Assembly (NCBI GenBank): GCA_964487845.1 | Contig: CAZASK010000002.1 | Span: 51,692-115,691 of the forward strand | Source of the DNA: CAZASK01 sp964487845 | Lineage (GTDB): Bacteria > Chlamydiota > Chlamydiia > Chlamydiales > FEN-1388 | DNA length: 64,000 nt | Reading direction: 5' to 3' | Shown here: piece by piece, positions 51,694 to 61,149 of the stretch | Layout: the number at the start of each line of letters is the position of its first letter | How positions within the stretch are numbered: position 1 is the first letter of the stretch | Position numbers and translations under genes: made by a program | Notes under the pieces: generated by a model | What the model saw: only the letters and a program-made list of their open reading frames with translations | Told to the model about the DNA's origin: nothing | The model's database searches: none

Positions 51694-53042
51694 CAGAATA
51701 TGCTCTCCAAAAATTGCCTGTGCTTCGGGTGGCAGACAACGACTACTTCGTCGTGTGGGGATAAAATGTGTGAGCCTCCTACGATGTGAATTCTTCCTCT
51801 ACTTGAGAGTACTGCGATGAGGAGCTCTTGTGGGAGACGTGGTCCAAGAACTGATAGAGGGATACCTACAACAGGTGAATCAAGAGATACGCGAATTTGC
51901 ATGATTTCTACTTGTTGATCATATAACGATACCAATGAAGTAAGCTTTTCAGCTCTCGCAAGAGCGAGGATTTTATCCGTTGTAATGATATGTGGGGAGA
52001 CGACATGAGAGATGCCATGATCTTCAGCTATTTTGATGACATGTTCATCAGATAAGACGGAGATGATGCGCTTGCTTCCAAGCTCTTTTGCGAAAAGGGA
52101 AAACATGAGGTTTTTATCTTCATGCGGAGTTGCTGCCACGAAGACATCAGAAGAAGCTATATTTTCTGACTGGAGAAATTCAAAAGAACTTCCCTGCATA
52201 TGAAGTATAGCTACGTCAGGAAGCTCTTCTGCAAGAGCATAGCAGCGATCAGCAGAAGCCTCTGATAACTTGACGCGCATCTCTTTTTTTTTGGCGCTTC
52301 TTGCTAGATGTTCTCCGACACTTGTTCCGCCAATGATGGCCATTGATTCGCAGAGGAACTCTTCTACTTCAAAAAAACGATGAATTTCAGCAAGAAGGTC
52401 AGCTTCAGCAATCACTGTCACTTCGTCATCGAAGTAGAGAGAATCTTTCCCGTGGGGGAATATGAGCTTATAGCCAGTTTCTGTTTTCCGTTTGATCAAA
52501 GCTATAATTAATCGCTTGTCGATCGTATGGAGTGTTGCAAGTGTTTTGCCATTGTGTACCCATCCCCGAGGGATCTGTATGGTGCGTAGTATGGCGCCTC
52601 CATGAAAGAAGCTTTCGTGGTAAAAGCTCTGACTAAAGGCGATTTTGATGATTTGCTCGGCTACAAGCTGCTCGGGAAATATCAAGTGATCGATATGAAA
52701 AAGTCTTGCGATATCGAGATGTTCGTGTCCAAGGTATCTGCTATCTTTAATGCGGCATATTGTTCGAACATTGCCAAACGACTTCGCTATCTGACATGCC
52801 ACAAGGTTGACTTCATCATTGTCGCTGAGCGCGAGCAAGAGCTGCGGCCCCTCTTCCATGAGAGTTGCGATGAGTTTCCAATCGGTAGCAAATCCTTTTT
52901 TTGTGGCGACGTCTATTTTTTGAGCGACCTCTCCTAACTTTTCAATATTAGGATCTACTAAGACAACGCTGTGTCCATCCAGAGAAAGGCTTTGTGCAAC
53001 ATACTGGCCAATGCGGCCTGCTCCAAGAACAATGATATGCAT
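51693..53042 (-). CDS. trkA: Trk regulatory subunit TrkA
   Basis: Cytosolic nucleotide-binding gate of TrkH. The 449-residue protein has two RCK modules: the first with IIVLGAGRIGQYVAQSL (GxGxxG) and acidic VVLVDPN for NAD(H), the second from about residue 235 with AIIGGTSVGEHLARSA, each followed by a TrkA-C domain (ending in DEVVVVCHPKHRQFL). Full length. It is first in the operon with trkH. An intracellular bacterium with two-RCK TrkA suggests regulated potassium uptake. Confidence 0.94.
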   Translation of the reverse strand: MHIIVLGAGRIGQYVAQSLSLDGHSVVLVDPNIEKLGEVAQKIDVATKKGFATDWKLIATLMEEGPQLLLALSDNDEVNLVACQIAKSFGNVRTICRIKDSRYLGHEHLDIARLFHIDHLIFPEQLVAEQIIKIAFSQSFYHESFFHGGAILRTIQIPRGWVHNGKTLATLHTIDKRLIIALIKRKTETGYKLIFPHGKDSLYFDDEVTVIAEADLLAEIHRFFEVEEFLCESMAIIGGTSVGEHLARSAKKKEMRVKLSEASADRCYALAEELPDVAILHMQGSSFEFLQSENIASSDVFVAATPHEDKNLMFSLFAKELGSKRIISVLSDEHVIKIAEDHGISHVVSPHIITTDKILALARAEKLTSLVSLYDQQVEIMQIRVSLDSPVVGIPLSVLGPRLPQELLIAVLSSRGRIHIVGGSHILSPHDEVVVVCHPKHRQFLESIF

Positions 53043-53097
53043 GTGGTCTCCTGCCAGAAGTTACTTGCATCCTATCTCAAGCGTGAGAATTTTTAAA

Positions 53098-53781
53098 TTA
53101 CAATAGTATCTCAATCTTTCGCTTTTGAAGCTCATGTAGCAGCTGCTCTGGAGAAATAAATTGAATGGCATCAATTCCTTGCTGTTTGGCAGCGTCTACA
53201 TTCTCAATCTTGTCATCAATAAATAAAATATCTGTGGCTGGTAAGTGGAGTGTTTTGATGAGTATTTGAAAAGCCTCTGGATTTGGTTTTTCTACGCCGA
53301 TTTCATATGAGAGAAGTGCTGGCTGGAAGAGATCGTAGTAGCCCATACGTCTGATAATGCGAGCTTGATGCTCTGTGACATCGGATAGAAGAGCGACTTG
53401 ATATCCTTGGCGCTTCAGCTCCTTCACAATAGAAATGGTAGCAGGGATTGGGTGAATGGCCTGTGTAATGACTGCTTCAAATTGTTCTTCCCAGTCTGCA
53501 GGAAGTTTTACTCCCTTTGTCTTTGCATAGGATTGCCAAAATTGTCTTTCTGATCTATTTTCTGACGAGTATGTGTGCATATCATGCAGCGCCTGCCTGA
53601 GTTCTTGCTCGTCTATAGAAAAGGTGTTTTTGAGAAAATCAACCATAAGCGCGCGATTTGCTGTTGCAATCACCCCTCCAAAATCAAATACAACAGCTTG
53701 TACATGAGAAGGTGTGTCAGCATGTATAGCGTTATAAGAAACAAAGAAGAGGGATAAGAGCAAAATAAATTTTTTTAACAT
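53098..53781 (-). CDS. Exported HAD-superfamily phosphatase
   Basis: The chosen start (MLKKFILLLSLFF..., 227 residues) has GAGG 7 nt upstream and gives a clear signal peptide (about 1-21, ending in AIHA), unusual for HAD enzymes. The catalytic core is subfamily IA: motif I VVFDFGGV, motif II LLSDV, motif III K in GVEKPNPEAF and motif IV FIDDKIENV. The second acid of motif I is replaced by glycine, as in the YihX/epoxide-hydrolase-like group, which includes sugar-phosphate phosphatases. A periplasmic phosphatase is inferred. No partner gene is obvious. Confidence 0.8.
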   Translation of the reverse strand: MLKKFILLLSLFFVSYNAIHADTPSHVQAVVFDFGGVIATANRALMVDFLKNTFSIDEQELRQALHDMHTYSSENRSERQFWQSYAKTKGVKLPADWEEQFEAVITQAIHPIPATISIVKELKRQGYQVALLSDVTEHQARIIRRMGYYDLFQPALLSYEIGVEKPNPEAFQILIKTLHLPATDILFIDDKIENVDAAKQQGIDAIQFISPEQLLHELQKRKIEILL

Positions 53782-53954
53782 AGAATACCTCATTTTCTAT
53801 ATGCAGAATGTTCATTATATACCTATATGCAATTATGTTTCTCAACAAATTCACAGAGCGGTATTGTAGAAAATGGTCATGTGCATGAAATGACGCTGTT
53901 CATGCTCTGTCTGAGTGAAAAGTAACATAAAATTTTTATATATATGGTAATACA

Positions 53955-56900
53955 ATGCGGTTTGTGGTCTCGTTTTTGTGTATGTGTGTATGTCTTGTGG
54001 CATCACTTTTTTCTGTTGGGCTGCCAACACAGGATGAAATACTCTACTCTCTCGTGCAACCCTTACCCGCTTGGTTTGATAGCTATTATTTGCACTATAC
54101 AGGCTCGCAAGCTGACATACAGCAATTTCCTGACGGCTCATCATGTAGATATGCGCGTCCTTCAGCTTCCTTGGAGGAGATTTCTTTTTTAGATAGCGAT
54201 CAAGCGCTGCTTGGAAGCTGCAAGGTCTTTTCAAAAACTGAAGGCGCTGTAAAGCGCATCACTTCACTTGCCTGGGCAAATGGTTCTACACATACTTTTT
54301 CTTATAATCAGAAAGGGCAGATTACAGCATGCACTTTCACGCAGACTGAGCCAGAGAAGAGAGTTGTAAAAACAGTTCTTCAATATAGTGAAAATGTACT
54401 TACTTTATCACAAGATGGTGACAAGACGCACTATGTTGCAAGCCCGGATCAAGCATGTATGGTGGTCAAAGAGACAAAAGAGGGCTCTAGCCGAATTGTA
54501 GTTCGCAATCAAGGTGATGAAAAGCAAAAGGTTCTATTCGAGTATTGTGATAATGGAAAGAGTGTAGACTTTCACGATCTGAGTGGTGTGACGAAACGTG
54601 CATGGAAGCGTATCCATTTTGATAGTAAAGGCAGATCTTTTTTAGAGCAGCGAGGCATCATGGCTCCTTGCGATCAAAATGAGGTTTTACAAGAACAAAT
54701 TACAACGAGTTATTACAAAGATGGGTCGATAAAAAAAAGTGTCCTCGAAGATCTTCAGAAAAAACAAACTATAGAATCCTACTATGACACATCTGGAAGA
54801 GTTGTCCAGCAAAAGGTAAATAAAAACAAGATTTGCTATGCGTATGAAGAAGTATGGGATGAGACCAGACAGCTTTCTTTACTGAAGAAGACAACCATTT
54901 TTCCATCTGGCGTTTGCATCGTTGAGTTCAGAGATGAATCGAATTTTTGCACGTACCTAGAAAAACGTGATTGTCTTGGCAATAGAGTATTTGAAGAGGA
55001 GGCATATAGAGATAGCTGCTCAAATAGCATTCAACGCACAGTAACATCCTATCTCAAAGGGATTCCTTCTTCTCGTTATATATACACCACCTACTACAGT
55101 GCTGATCACAGAGTTCAAGCAGAAGAAATAGCTACGCCCGATGGTGAGCGCCGTCTTACACGCTATGAATATACAGATCAGGGGTTGCTCATCAAAAAAA
55201 TAAAACCGAATGGATCCATACTTTTTTATGAATACAAGGATGATGTGCTGAGCCGCATTTTTTCACCAGATGGGAGTGTTGATTATTCTATCGAGTATAC
55301 TAGAAATAGAGAGATCACAAGGGTTTATGATCATGTACACAAAATTTATCTAACAAGAGAGTGGAGTGCTACACATCGTATTCTTGCAGAACTATATGGC
55401 GATACGAAGATCTGTTATGAGTATGCTTCTAGCGGATCTAAGCAGAAAATTACACTCAACGATGGATCGTGGATTGAATATAAGCTAGGTAATGATGGCA
55501 GCGAGCAGATTATACGAAGAAGCAAGAACGGCACTCTTCTTTATAAAACCGCTTTACACCCGCAAAAGACAAAAAATGATGACGTTGTCCAGTATGATGA
55601 CCTAGGTCAGGTGGCAAGCGAAGAGGGGGCGTTTTCCCATTCTTTTTGTTTTAATAGTCTTCATGAACTCATCGAAAAAGATGGCGTTGTGTGCACAAGG
55701 TCGCCATTTGGAGAGGTGATTGCAGATGGGCTCTTTACCTATTGTTATGATGACAACGGCAATCTCATCCAAAAAAAGAATGAAGGAATCGATGAGCGTT
55801 ATGAGTATGATGCACTGGATCGTCTTGTGGCAATTAAGAGAGGTGGAGTTGTCGTAGCTTCCTTTCAGTATGATTTTTTTAATCGAATGAGGGTAGAGAC
55901 AAGTTATGAAGAAACGGGCTCTGTGAAATCCATCAAGCATCTTGTGTGGGACGGAGATCAGGAGATAGGTTCTGTGGATTCCTCCGGGACTATCCAAGAG
56001 CTTAAGGTGCTCTCGCAAGGTAAGAAAATGTCAGAAGTGGTTTCTGTAGAGCTGGCAGGATTTTTCTTCTCAGTGCAGCAAGATATCAGAGGCTCAATTA
56101 CAGCACTCCATCGCATGCATAATGGAGAGCTTTTCGAAAGATATTCTTATAGTGCTTTCGGAGAGTGCATGGTGGATTCTCTTTTCCCGGAAGAACATGT
56201 GGCTTGTAAAAACCCATGGCGCTATTGCGGCAAAAGGGAGCAAGTGGGATTGGTCTATTTTGGAATGAGGCATTATATGCCGGTATTGCAGCGCTGGATG
56301 ACGCATGATCCTCTCCGCTACCTTGATGGGTATAATAGCGCAGCGTTTGTCCATAACGATCCGCTTCATGAGGTCGACATACATGGGCTGATGAGCCATT
56401 CTCTTGATGTCTGGCATGCACTGAGCTCTCCATTTAGACAGATGAGTTCTGCCTTTACGAAGATTATACGTAGCGCTGTTTTAGGACATCAGTCATTGGA
56501 CTGGTTTTTGGATGTAAGAGAGCACTTTGAAGATATTGCATTTAAGGTGATGAAAAAAAATTTTATGACCTTGCTTGGATATAGTCCAGACTCAACACAT
56601 GTAGGCATAGTCGGGGAAAAAGAGCTTTCTGACAAAGTGAAGATTACATCGATTAATGGCATTTTAAATGCCAAGGATGATGCGTTGCATAATTCGGCAT
56701 TGATTTCTTCTACGCATGCTCAATCTTCTGTGTATTATATCTACTCTAAAACTCAAGGATTTACAGGCGATCTTTTCCGCTGCTTGCTCATCAAGGCAGG
56801 TATCACCTCGCCACAGGCAAAAACTCTTGCTAGCACATGGAAAGAATTGATTACTGATATGGGAGGAATCCATGGTGGTGGCAAGATTATTCATTATGCT

Positions 56901-58577
56901 CATAGCTTAGGAGGAGCGGATACGTTGAAGGCTTTGAGTTTGATGGATGCTGACGAAAAGAAGCTGATTCATGTCTACACCTTTGGCTCTGCGGTCTTGC
57001 TCGACTCTCATGAGGCTGCTGCTGTTACAAACTATATAAGTACGAATGATGGGGTTCCCATCATTGCTGATCCATATACCTATTTTCATGCGCTTCATAA
57101 GGGAGCCGATGGCATTCGTTTCCTTGAATCCGAGATGCAACTGCCATTTGCTGATCACTTTTTACAAGGAGAGACGTATCGTAAGGTGATAGAAGAGCTG
57201 GGAAGGCAATTTCAAGAGAGCTATCTCCTCAGAAGAGGCGATCCTCCTTATCTATCTGAAGCGAGTCTTGTTTCATGCGAGGGAAAAGAGGTAGCTCAAG
57301 CAGAGCATAGTGATGATATTCAGACGCTGCAACATCTTATTCAAGAGAAGCAATTTCATAAGCTTGGAGTGGCCTTAGCAAAGATGGTGGGGACTTCGAT
57401 ATCTTTGGCTGAGTTGTGGCAGCTGCCAGAGACGCAAAGTTGCCAAGAGTTGAAAAATGCATTATGTGCTGCACGATCAATTCATCATCTCGATACCGAA
57501 ATTCCACTAGGTCTATCTTTGGCCAAGCTTATTCAGATAGCGCTATATATTGAGACGAATGTATTGAAAAGCGATATGAAAAAAAGGAGTATTTGGACCA
57601 CAAAAAAGACAGGACTGCCAAAAGAAGTAGAATATGACAGCGCAAGTAGATATGTCTTTATCCACCTCAGTGCTGATTCATATGGACGTATCGGGGAGGG
57701 CGCACACAAAATTGCTTTAAAATCGATCATCTATCACACGGCCGCGCCTGAGGTCGTAGCACGCTGTGTCATGAAAAAGCGTGGTAATGAGCAGGAGATG
57801 AGATATGCGCAAAAGTTTAATGGTCATACAGGGTTATTAGAAGTAAGAGCGATTATTCCTCGAGGAAAGGTGCAAGGAGAGGGAAAATATGATATTTTTT
57901 TCAGATTCTATAGTAAAGGGTCTCTTTCTCGCTTTTTAGGCAGCAGGGCACATCGTGCGCTTTCATTACGAGAGCGGTTGAGAACAGCACATGATCTCAT
58001 GTCGGGACTTTCCTCTATCCATTCGATGGGTTATGCCCATAGAGACTTACATGGAGGAAACCACTATCTCTACACTATTTTTGATGCTACGGCTCAGGTG
58101 TATAATCTGCGGGCTGTTATTGGAGACTATGGACAGCTAAAGCCTATCAAAGAGTGTCGGGGGATCCCATTACAGTATTCGAGAGCAGTGATACCCCCAG
58201 AAGGCTGGATCTATGGCGGCCGATCAGCATCAGAATATCAGTATGGCGATGTGTATGCTATGGGATGTGTACTGTATGGAATTTGCTTCAATCAACTGCC
58301 TCCCTGGGTTCTCAAGCACTGTATGGGGTCGCATAGAGGGATACGCTCTCATGCTCATGCACAAGCAAGAATCCAGCGTAATTTGCTTACCGCTATCCGA
58401 GATGCATCGCAGCGTCAGCTGGCTCCACTCAAAGTACATAGACAGCGTAATGAGCCCGTTCCAGTTGAAGAGCAATTCCATGAATTAATTTTCCAGATGC
58501 TTGATCCTTCAAATAAAAAAAGACCTTCTGCTATACAAGTAAAAAAGAAGATAGAGGCGCTATTACGAGCTGCATAA
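53955..58577 (+). CDS. RHS-repeat / lipase-like / Ser-Thr-kinase-like fusion protein
   Basis: A 1,540-residue mosaic. An N-terminal signal peptide (about 1-22, LCMCVCLVASLFSVG) leads into a YD/RHS-repeat region (about 40-750) and the RHS core end (about 752-800, NPWRYCGKR and GMRHYMPVLQRWMTHDPL). An alpha/beta-hydrolase-like domain follows (about 880-1120), with nucleophile S984 in YAHSLGG and possible acid and histidine in TNDGVP and FADHFL. A protein-kinase-like domain (about 1240-1540) has G-loop RIGEGAHK, K1274, HRDLHGGN (D1364, N1369), DYG for DFG at D1391, and QYGDVYAMGCVLYG. RHS shells usually cage a C-terminal toxin. No good ribosome site is seen. Candidate effector. Confidence 0.75.
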   Translation: MRFVVSFLCMCVCLVASLFSVGLPTQDEILYSLVQPLPAWFDSYYLHYTGSQADIQQFPDGSSCRYARPSASLEEISFLDSDQALLGSCKVFSKTEGAVKRITSLAWANGSTHTFSYNQKGQITACTFTQTEPEKRVVKTVLQYSENVLTLSQDGDKTHYVASPDQACMVVKETKEGSSRIVVRNQGDEKQKVLFEYCDNGKSVDFHDLSGVTKRAWKRIHFDSKGRSFLEQRGIMAPCDQNEVLQEQITTSYYKDGSIKKSVLEDLQKKQTIESYYDTSGRVVQQKVNKNKICYAYEEVWDETRQLSLLKKTTIFPSGVCIVEFRDESNFCTYLEKRDCLGNRVFEEEAYRDSCSNSIQRTVTSYLKGIPSSRYIYTTYYSADHRVQAEEIATPDGERRLTRYEYTDQGLLIKKIKPNGSILFYEYKDDVLSRIFSPDGSVDYSIEYTRNREITRVYDHVHKIYLTREWSATHRILAELYGDTKICYEYASSGSKQKITLNDGSWIEYKLGNDGSEQIIRRSKNGTLLYKTALHPQKTKNDDVVQYDDLGQVASEEGAFSHSFCFNSLHELIEKDGVVCTRSPFGEVIADGLFTYCYDDNGNLIQKKNEGIDERYEYDALDRLVAIKRGGVVVASFQYDFFNRMRVETSYEETGSVKSIKHLVWDGDQEIGSVDSSGTIQELKVLSQGKKMSEVVSVELAGFFFSVQQDIRGSITALHRMHNGELFERYSYSAFGECMVDSLFPEEHVACKNPWRYCGKREQVGLVYFGMRHYMPVLQRWMTHDPLRYLDGYNSAAFVHNDPLHEVDIHGLMSHSLDVWHALSSPFRQMSSAFTKIIRSAVLGHQSLDWFLDVREHFEDIAFKVMKKNFMTLLGYSPDSTHVGIVGEKELSDKVKITSINGILNAKDDALHNSALISSTHAQSSVYYIYSKTQGFTGDLFRCLLIKAGITSPQAKTLASTWKELITDMGGIHGGGKIIHYAHSLGGADTLKALSLMDADEKKLIHVYTFGSAVLLDSHEAAAVTNYISTNDGVPIIADPYTYFHALHKGADGIRFLESEMQLPFADHFLQGETYRKVIEELGRQFQESYLLRRGDPPYLSEASLVSCEGKEVAQAEHSDDIQTLQHLIQEKQFHKLGVALAKMVGTSISLAELWQLPETQSCQELKNALCAARSIHHLDTEIPLGLSLAKLIQIALYIETNVLKSDMKKRSIWTTKKTGLPKEVEYDSASRYVFIHLSADSYGRIGEGAHKIALKSIIYHTAAPEVVARCVMKKRGNEQEMRYAQKFNGHTGLLEVRAIIPRGKVQGEGKYDIFFRFYSKGSLSRFLGSRAHRALSLRERLRTAHDLMSGLSSIHSMGYAHRDLHGGNHYLYTIFDATAQVYNLRAVIGDYGQLKPIKECRGIPLQYSRAVIPPEGWIYGGRSASEYQYGDVYAMGCVLYGICFNQLPPWVLKHCMGSHRGIRSHAHAQARIQRNLLTAIRDASQRQLAPLKVHRQRNEPVPVEEQFHELIFQMLDPSNKKRPSAIQVKKKIEALLRAA

Positions 58578-58587
58578 AGAGGTGTTT

Positions 58588-59967
58588 ATGAGCGCTGAAT
58601 TGCCATCACTTTTGCAATCATTGCAGAGCGCAATTGGAGATGCCCAAGTGGAGTTGAGAAAAGTCCAGGTGGCTGTCCCTAAAAGAGGGATCAAGAAATT
58701 TTTACATGATAGAGGATGGACCTCTGAGGCAAGGCAGATAAAAAAAATAGAAGCCGATGTGAATCAGATGGTAAGTGTTTTTCAAGAGTTTAAAAAGTGT
58801 GTAGCGCAGAATAGAATAAAGGGAATTGAGCCTCTGATAACGGATTTGAAAAAAGAGATTCCCAAGTTAATGCAAAGCTCGCGGCAAATTGTGGCAACAG
58901 GGGGAAAATTTTTCTCCAAAATAGCGGGTACTTCTGCAGCTCGGGCATTGCAAAGTGCGAAAACATCTCACAGTACTTGTCGTCAAACAGTTCAGTTGAA
59001 GCTGCAACAACTGCAACAACTGCAGCAAATAAACAGTGTAGTTAAAGGAGCTCTTCGTACAAAACAAGAATACATGTCGAAGATTGGTTTTGATATGACA
59101 TGGGGTTATCTTGATCAGGCTATTCATTTTGTTCAAGACGGGCAAAAGAAAGAACCCATCGATTATCAGAAGCTTATGCGTAATTTCAAGGTTTTGCAAA
59201 ACGAGATGAGTACGTGTCAACAAAACCTGCTACAATTGGATGTTCAGCGTGTGAAAAATGTCTCGTGCTATTCAAAAGTAGCAGGTGTTGATGAGCAGAA
59301 GATAAAGCAAGTTGAGCAGCTTTTAGAGAATCTGCAAAATCTCATGAAGCCGCTTCAAAAAAAGGCAATTTCGCTTGAAGAAGTACAAGAGTGTGCAATG
59401 AAGGTAAAGCAGCAGCTGGGAGAAGCCAATGATTTGCTGCATCAAGTAGATCAACAGATCTCCTCTTGTTTTTTCGGAAAATATCAAGAGTTTGTAAAAA
59501 CTCTTGATGCAAAAAGCCCATTTTTTTTAGATGGAGCAGATCAAAAACTTTTACAAGATGAAGAATTTACCAAATTTGCACATACAATAATCGAGATGAT
59601 CCTGAAAAATCCTGCGCAATTGATCGAGGATGCTTTTGAATTAAGCTCTGGGGAAAAAGGCGAGATGATCAGCAAAATTGATGATCTGCTTAAGCAAAAT
59701 GGGATTAAGGGGGTGAGTGGTGACGAGCTCATTCCTTGCTTACGTATGTTGGTTTTAGCAACAAAGAATAAAGCTATATTATCAGAGCAGGCCGAGCGGG
59801 GTATGCAAAGTGCAATAGAAAAATGCCGAGAAAATGAGCAAAAGGCACAATCTGAGAGTGAACAGAATCACTGGTCACAAAAAGCAGGCATCATTCAATC
59901 TCTCATGATGGTGATAGCTGGCGTCAAGATGAATATTGCGCAGGAGGTAGAGGGGGAAGTTCAGTAA
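58588..59967 (+). CDS. Unknown coiled-coil protein, partner of the RHS fusion
   Basis: The chosen ATG (MSAELPSLLQ..., 459 residues) has GAGG 5 nt upstream, and it starts 10 bp after the RHS gene, so the two form an operon. The protein is helical throughout with strong heptads and an LQQLQQLQQ run near residue 145; it has no signal peptide or membrane segment. No known immunity or chaperone family is recognised. It could be a cognate chaperone, an immunity-like protein for the lipase or kinase domain, or an unrelated effector. Function unknown. Confidence 0.6.
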   Translation: MSAELPSLLQSLQSAIGDAQVELRKVQVAVPKRGIKKFLHDRGWTSEARQIKKIEADVNQMVSVFQEFKKCVAQNRIKGIEPLITDLKKEIPKLMQSSRQIVATGGKFFSKIAGTSAARALQSAKTSHSTCRQTVQLKLQQLQQLQQINSVVKGALRTKQEYMSKIGFDMTWGYLDQAIHFVQDGQKKEPIDYQKLMRNFKVLQNEMSTCQQNLLQLDVQRVKNVSCYSKVAGVDEQKIKQVEQLLENLQNLMKPLQKKAISLEEVQECAMKVKQQLGEANDLLHQVDQQISSCFFGKYQEFVKTLDAKSPFFLDGADQKLLQDEEFTKFAHTIIEMILKNPAQLIEDAFELSSGEKGEMISKIDDLLKQNGIKGVSGDELIPCLRMLVLATKNKAILSEQAERGMQSAIEKCRENEQKAQSESEQNHWSQKAGIIQSLMMVIAGVKMNIAQEVEGEVQ

Positions 59968-60004
59968 AAATAGTGGCTGAATTTTCTTTTTCTGAAAAAG
60001 AGGC

Positions 60005-60033
60005 TTGCAAAAAAGCAGAGCGCCTACTAGAAT
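60005..60033 (+). promoter_or_regulatory. Promoter of tRNA-Glu/tRNA-Lys
   Basis: TTGCAA (60005-60010), 17-nt spacer and TAGAAT (60028-60033) form a strong sigma-70-type promoter 33 bp before tRNA-Glu. The two tRNAs are 42 bp apart and probably co-transcribed. Confidence 0.7.
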
Positions 60034-60066
60034 GGAACCACTTTTTTATAAGAAGTGTAGTACGAG

Positions 60067-60141
60067 GGCCCCATCGTCTAGTCTGGCCTAGGACACCGGA
60101 TTTTCATTCCGATAACAGGGGTTCGAATCCCCTTGGGGTCA
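60067..60141 (+). tRNA. tRNA-Glu (anticodon TTC)
   Basis: A 75-nt cloverleaf: acceptor GGCCCCA/TGGGGTC with one G-T pair, D-arm around TCTAG/TAGGA, anticodon stem CCGGA/TCCGA with one end mismatch and loop TTTTCAT, giving anticodon TTC, T-arm AGGGG/CCCCT with TTCGAAT, discriminator A. CCA is not encoded. Confidence 0.95.
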
Positions 60142-60148
60142 ATAAAAA

Positions 60149-60171
60149 AAGCCTGTGTGTATCACAGGCTT
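60149..60171. terminator. Hairpin between tRNA-Glu and tRNA-Lys
   Basis: Perfect 9-bp arms AAGCCTGTG and CACAGGCTT with a 5-nt loop. The T-run lies on the minus-strand side (complement of the A-run 60143-60150), so it would terminate minus-strand reading better than plus-strand; on the plus strand it may be a processing signal. Confidence 0.5.
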
Positions 60172-60183
60172 ATAGTCTTTCAT

Positions 60184-60256
60184 GAGTCTTTAGCTCAGCG
60201 GTTAGAGCACCTCACTTTTAATGAGGGGGTCGATGGTTCAAATCCATCAAGACTCA
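60184..60256 (+). tRNA. tRNA-Lys (anticodon TTT)
   Basis: A 73-nt cloverleaf: acceptor GAGTCTT/AAGACTC, D-arm GCTC/GAGC, anticodon stem CCTCA/TGAGG with loop CTTTTAA, giving anticodon TTT, T-arm GATGG/CCATC with TTCAAAT, discriminator A. CCA is not encoded. Confidence 0.96.
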
Positions 60257-60580
60257 ACTTTTTCACAACAATCAAAAATTTCCAGAAAACAACGCTAGCT
60301 CGCAATCGTTATCAACGTCACTCTATTTTTTTATTGAGGCTTAGACCATTTATCAAAATAACGTTTAGTTTTTCTGCGTCAGCTTTGCAACAAATTTTTT
60401 ATCTTCATTCACGCTTGCCTCTCGGCAATGGTCGCTCACCCGAGACGCAAAAAATGTGTGCGGCTCAATGTGTAGTAAGAATGACTATATACTGCTCATA
60501 TAGCCTCTTGTTGAAATCAATAAAAAGTCAGCCAATCACCAGAAATAATAAGAAGCATTACTGGTGAGTGGCAGTGTCTC
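60257..60580. other. Intergenic gap between tRNA-Lys and frr
   Basis: About 320 bp with no convincing gene: the open frames here run through tRNA-Lys and have no ribosome site. It contains a small hairpin TTGCC-TCTC-GGCAA at about 60416-60429 and the frr-side hairpin at 60536. Otherwise nothing recognisable; it may hold the decayed remains of a gene. Confidence 0.5.
60536..60567 (-). terminator. Probable terminator of pyrH-frr
   Basis: Arms TCACCAG (60536-60542) and CTGGTGA (60561-60567), 18-nt loop. Read on the minus strand it follows the frr stop and is followed shortly by TTTTTA (complement of 60521-60526). Weak but correctly placed. Confidence 0.5.
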
Positions 60581-61135
60581 TTACACCGTTGCAATATCTT
60601 TTTCTTTTGCAGCGCTAGCCTCATCAGCATCTTTGCATGCCTTATCGGTCAGCTCTTGAACCTGCTTTTCTAGTCTTTTTACATCGTCTTCGGGGATGTG
60701 TCCCGCACTTTTTTGTTTTTTCACAAGCTCATTTTGATCGCGGCGGATATTACGGATCGTCACCTTACACTTTTCTCGAAGCTCGTGACACTGTGTAATG
60801 AGTTGCTTTCTTCTGGTAGCATCGAGCTCAGGGAAGATCACTCGAATAGCCTTGTTTTCAAGCACAGGGTTGAGCCCGAGGTTTGCCTTTTGGATCGCAT
60901 TCGCAATCGCGTGTGCATTATGGCCATCAAAGGGGGTGATTAAGAGCTGTCTGGGCTCTGGCATCGCAATCGTCGCCACATCTTTGATCTTCATCTGCGA
61001 GCCATACACCTCAATCGTAAGCGGCTCGAGGAGGGCTGGGCTTGCTCGTCCCGCACGCAGGCTGCGTAGTTCATGCTTCAGATGATCTACTGCAGCAGCC
61101 ATTTTTGTTTTTGTATCAGCAATTATATCTGCCAT
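60581..61135 (-). CDS. frr: Ribosome recycling factor
   Basis: With EF-G, splits post-termination ribosomes. The 184-residue protein is of standard length, with the signatures LRSLRAGRASPALLEPL, VATIAMPEPRQLLITPF and IRNIRRDQNELVKKQK. It follows pyrH by 14 bp. In Chlamydia the gene order rpsB-tsf-pyrH-frr followed by mcsA-mcsB is known; here mcsAB lies 49 kb away. Confidence 0.97.
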   Translation of the reverse strand: MADIIADTKTKMAAAVDHLKHELRSLRAGRASPALLEPLTIEVYGSQMKIKDVATIAMPEPRQLLITPFDGHNAHAIANAIQKANLGLNPVLENKAIRVIFPELDATRRKQLITQCHELREKCKVTIRNIRRDQNELVKKQKSAGHIPEDDVKRLEKQVQELTDKACKDADEASAAKEKDIATV

Positions 61136-61149
61136 AGGCTCTATTTCCT

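Noticed and set aside
53851..54234. Minus-strand open frame of 127 codons over the start of the RHS gene
   Set aside because: It overlaps the signal peptide region of the RHS gene, has unlikely composition and no ribosome site; taken as a shadow.
59973..60567. Two plus-strand open frames across tRNA-Glu and tRNA-Lys
   Set aside because: They run through tRNA genes, lack ribosome sites and resemble no protein.
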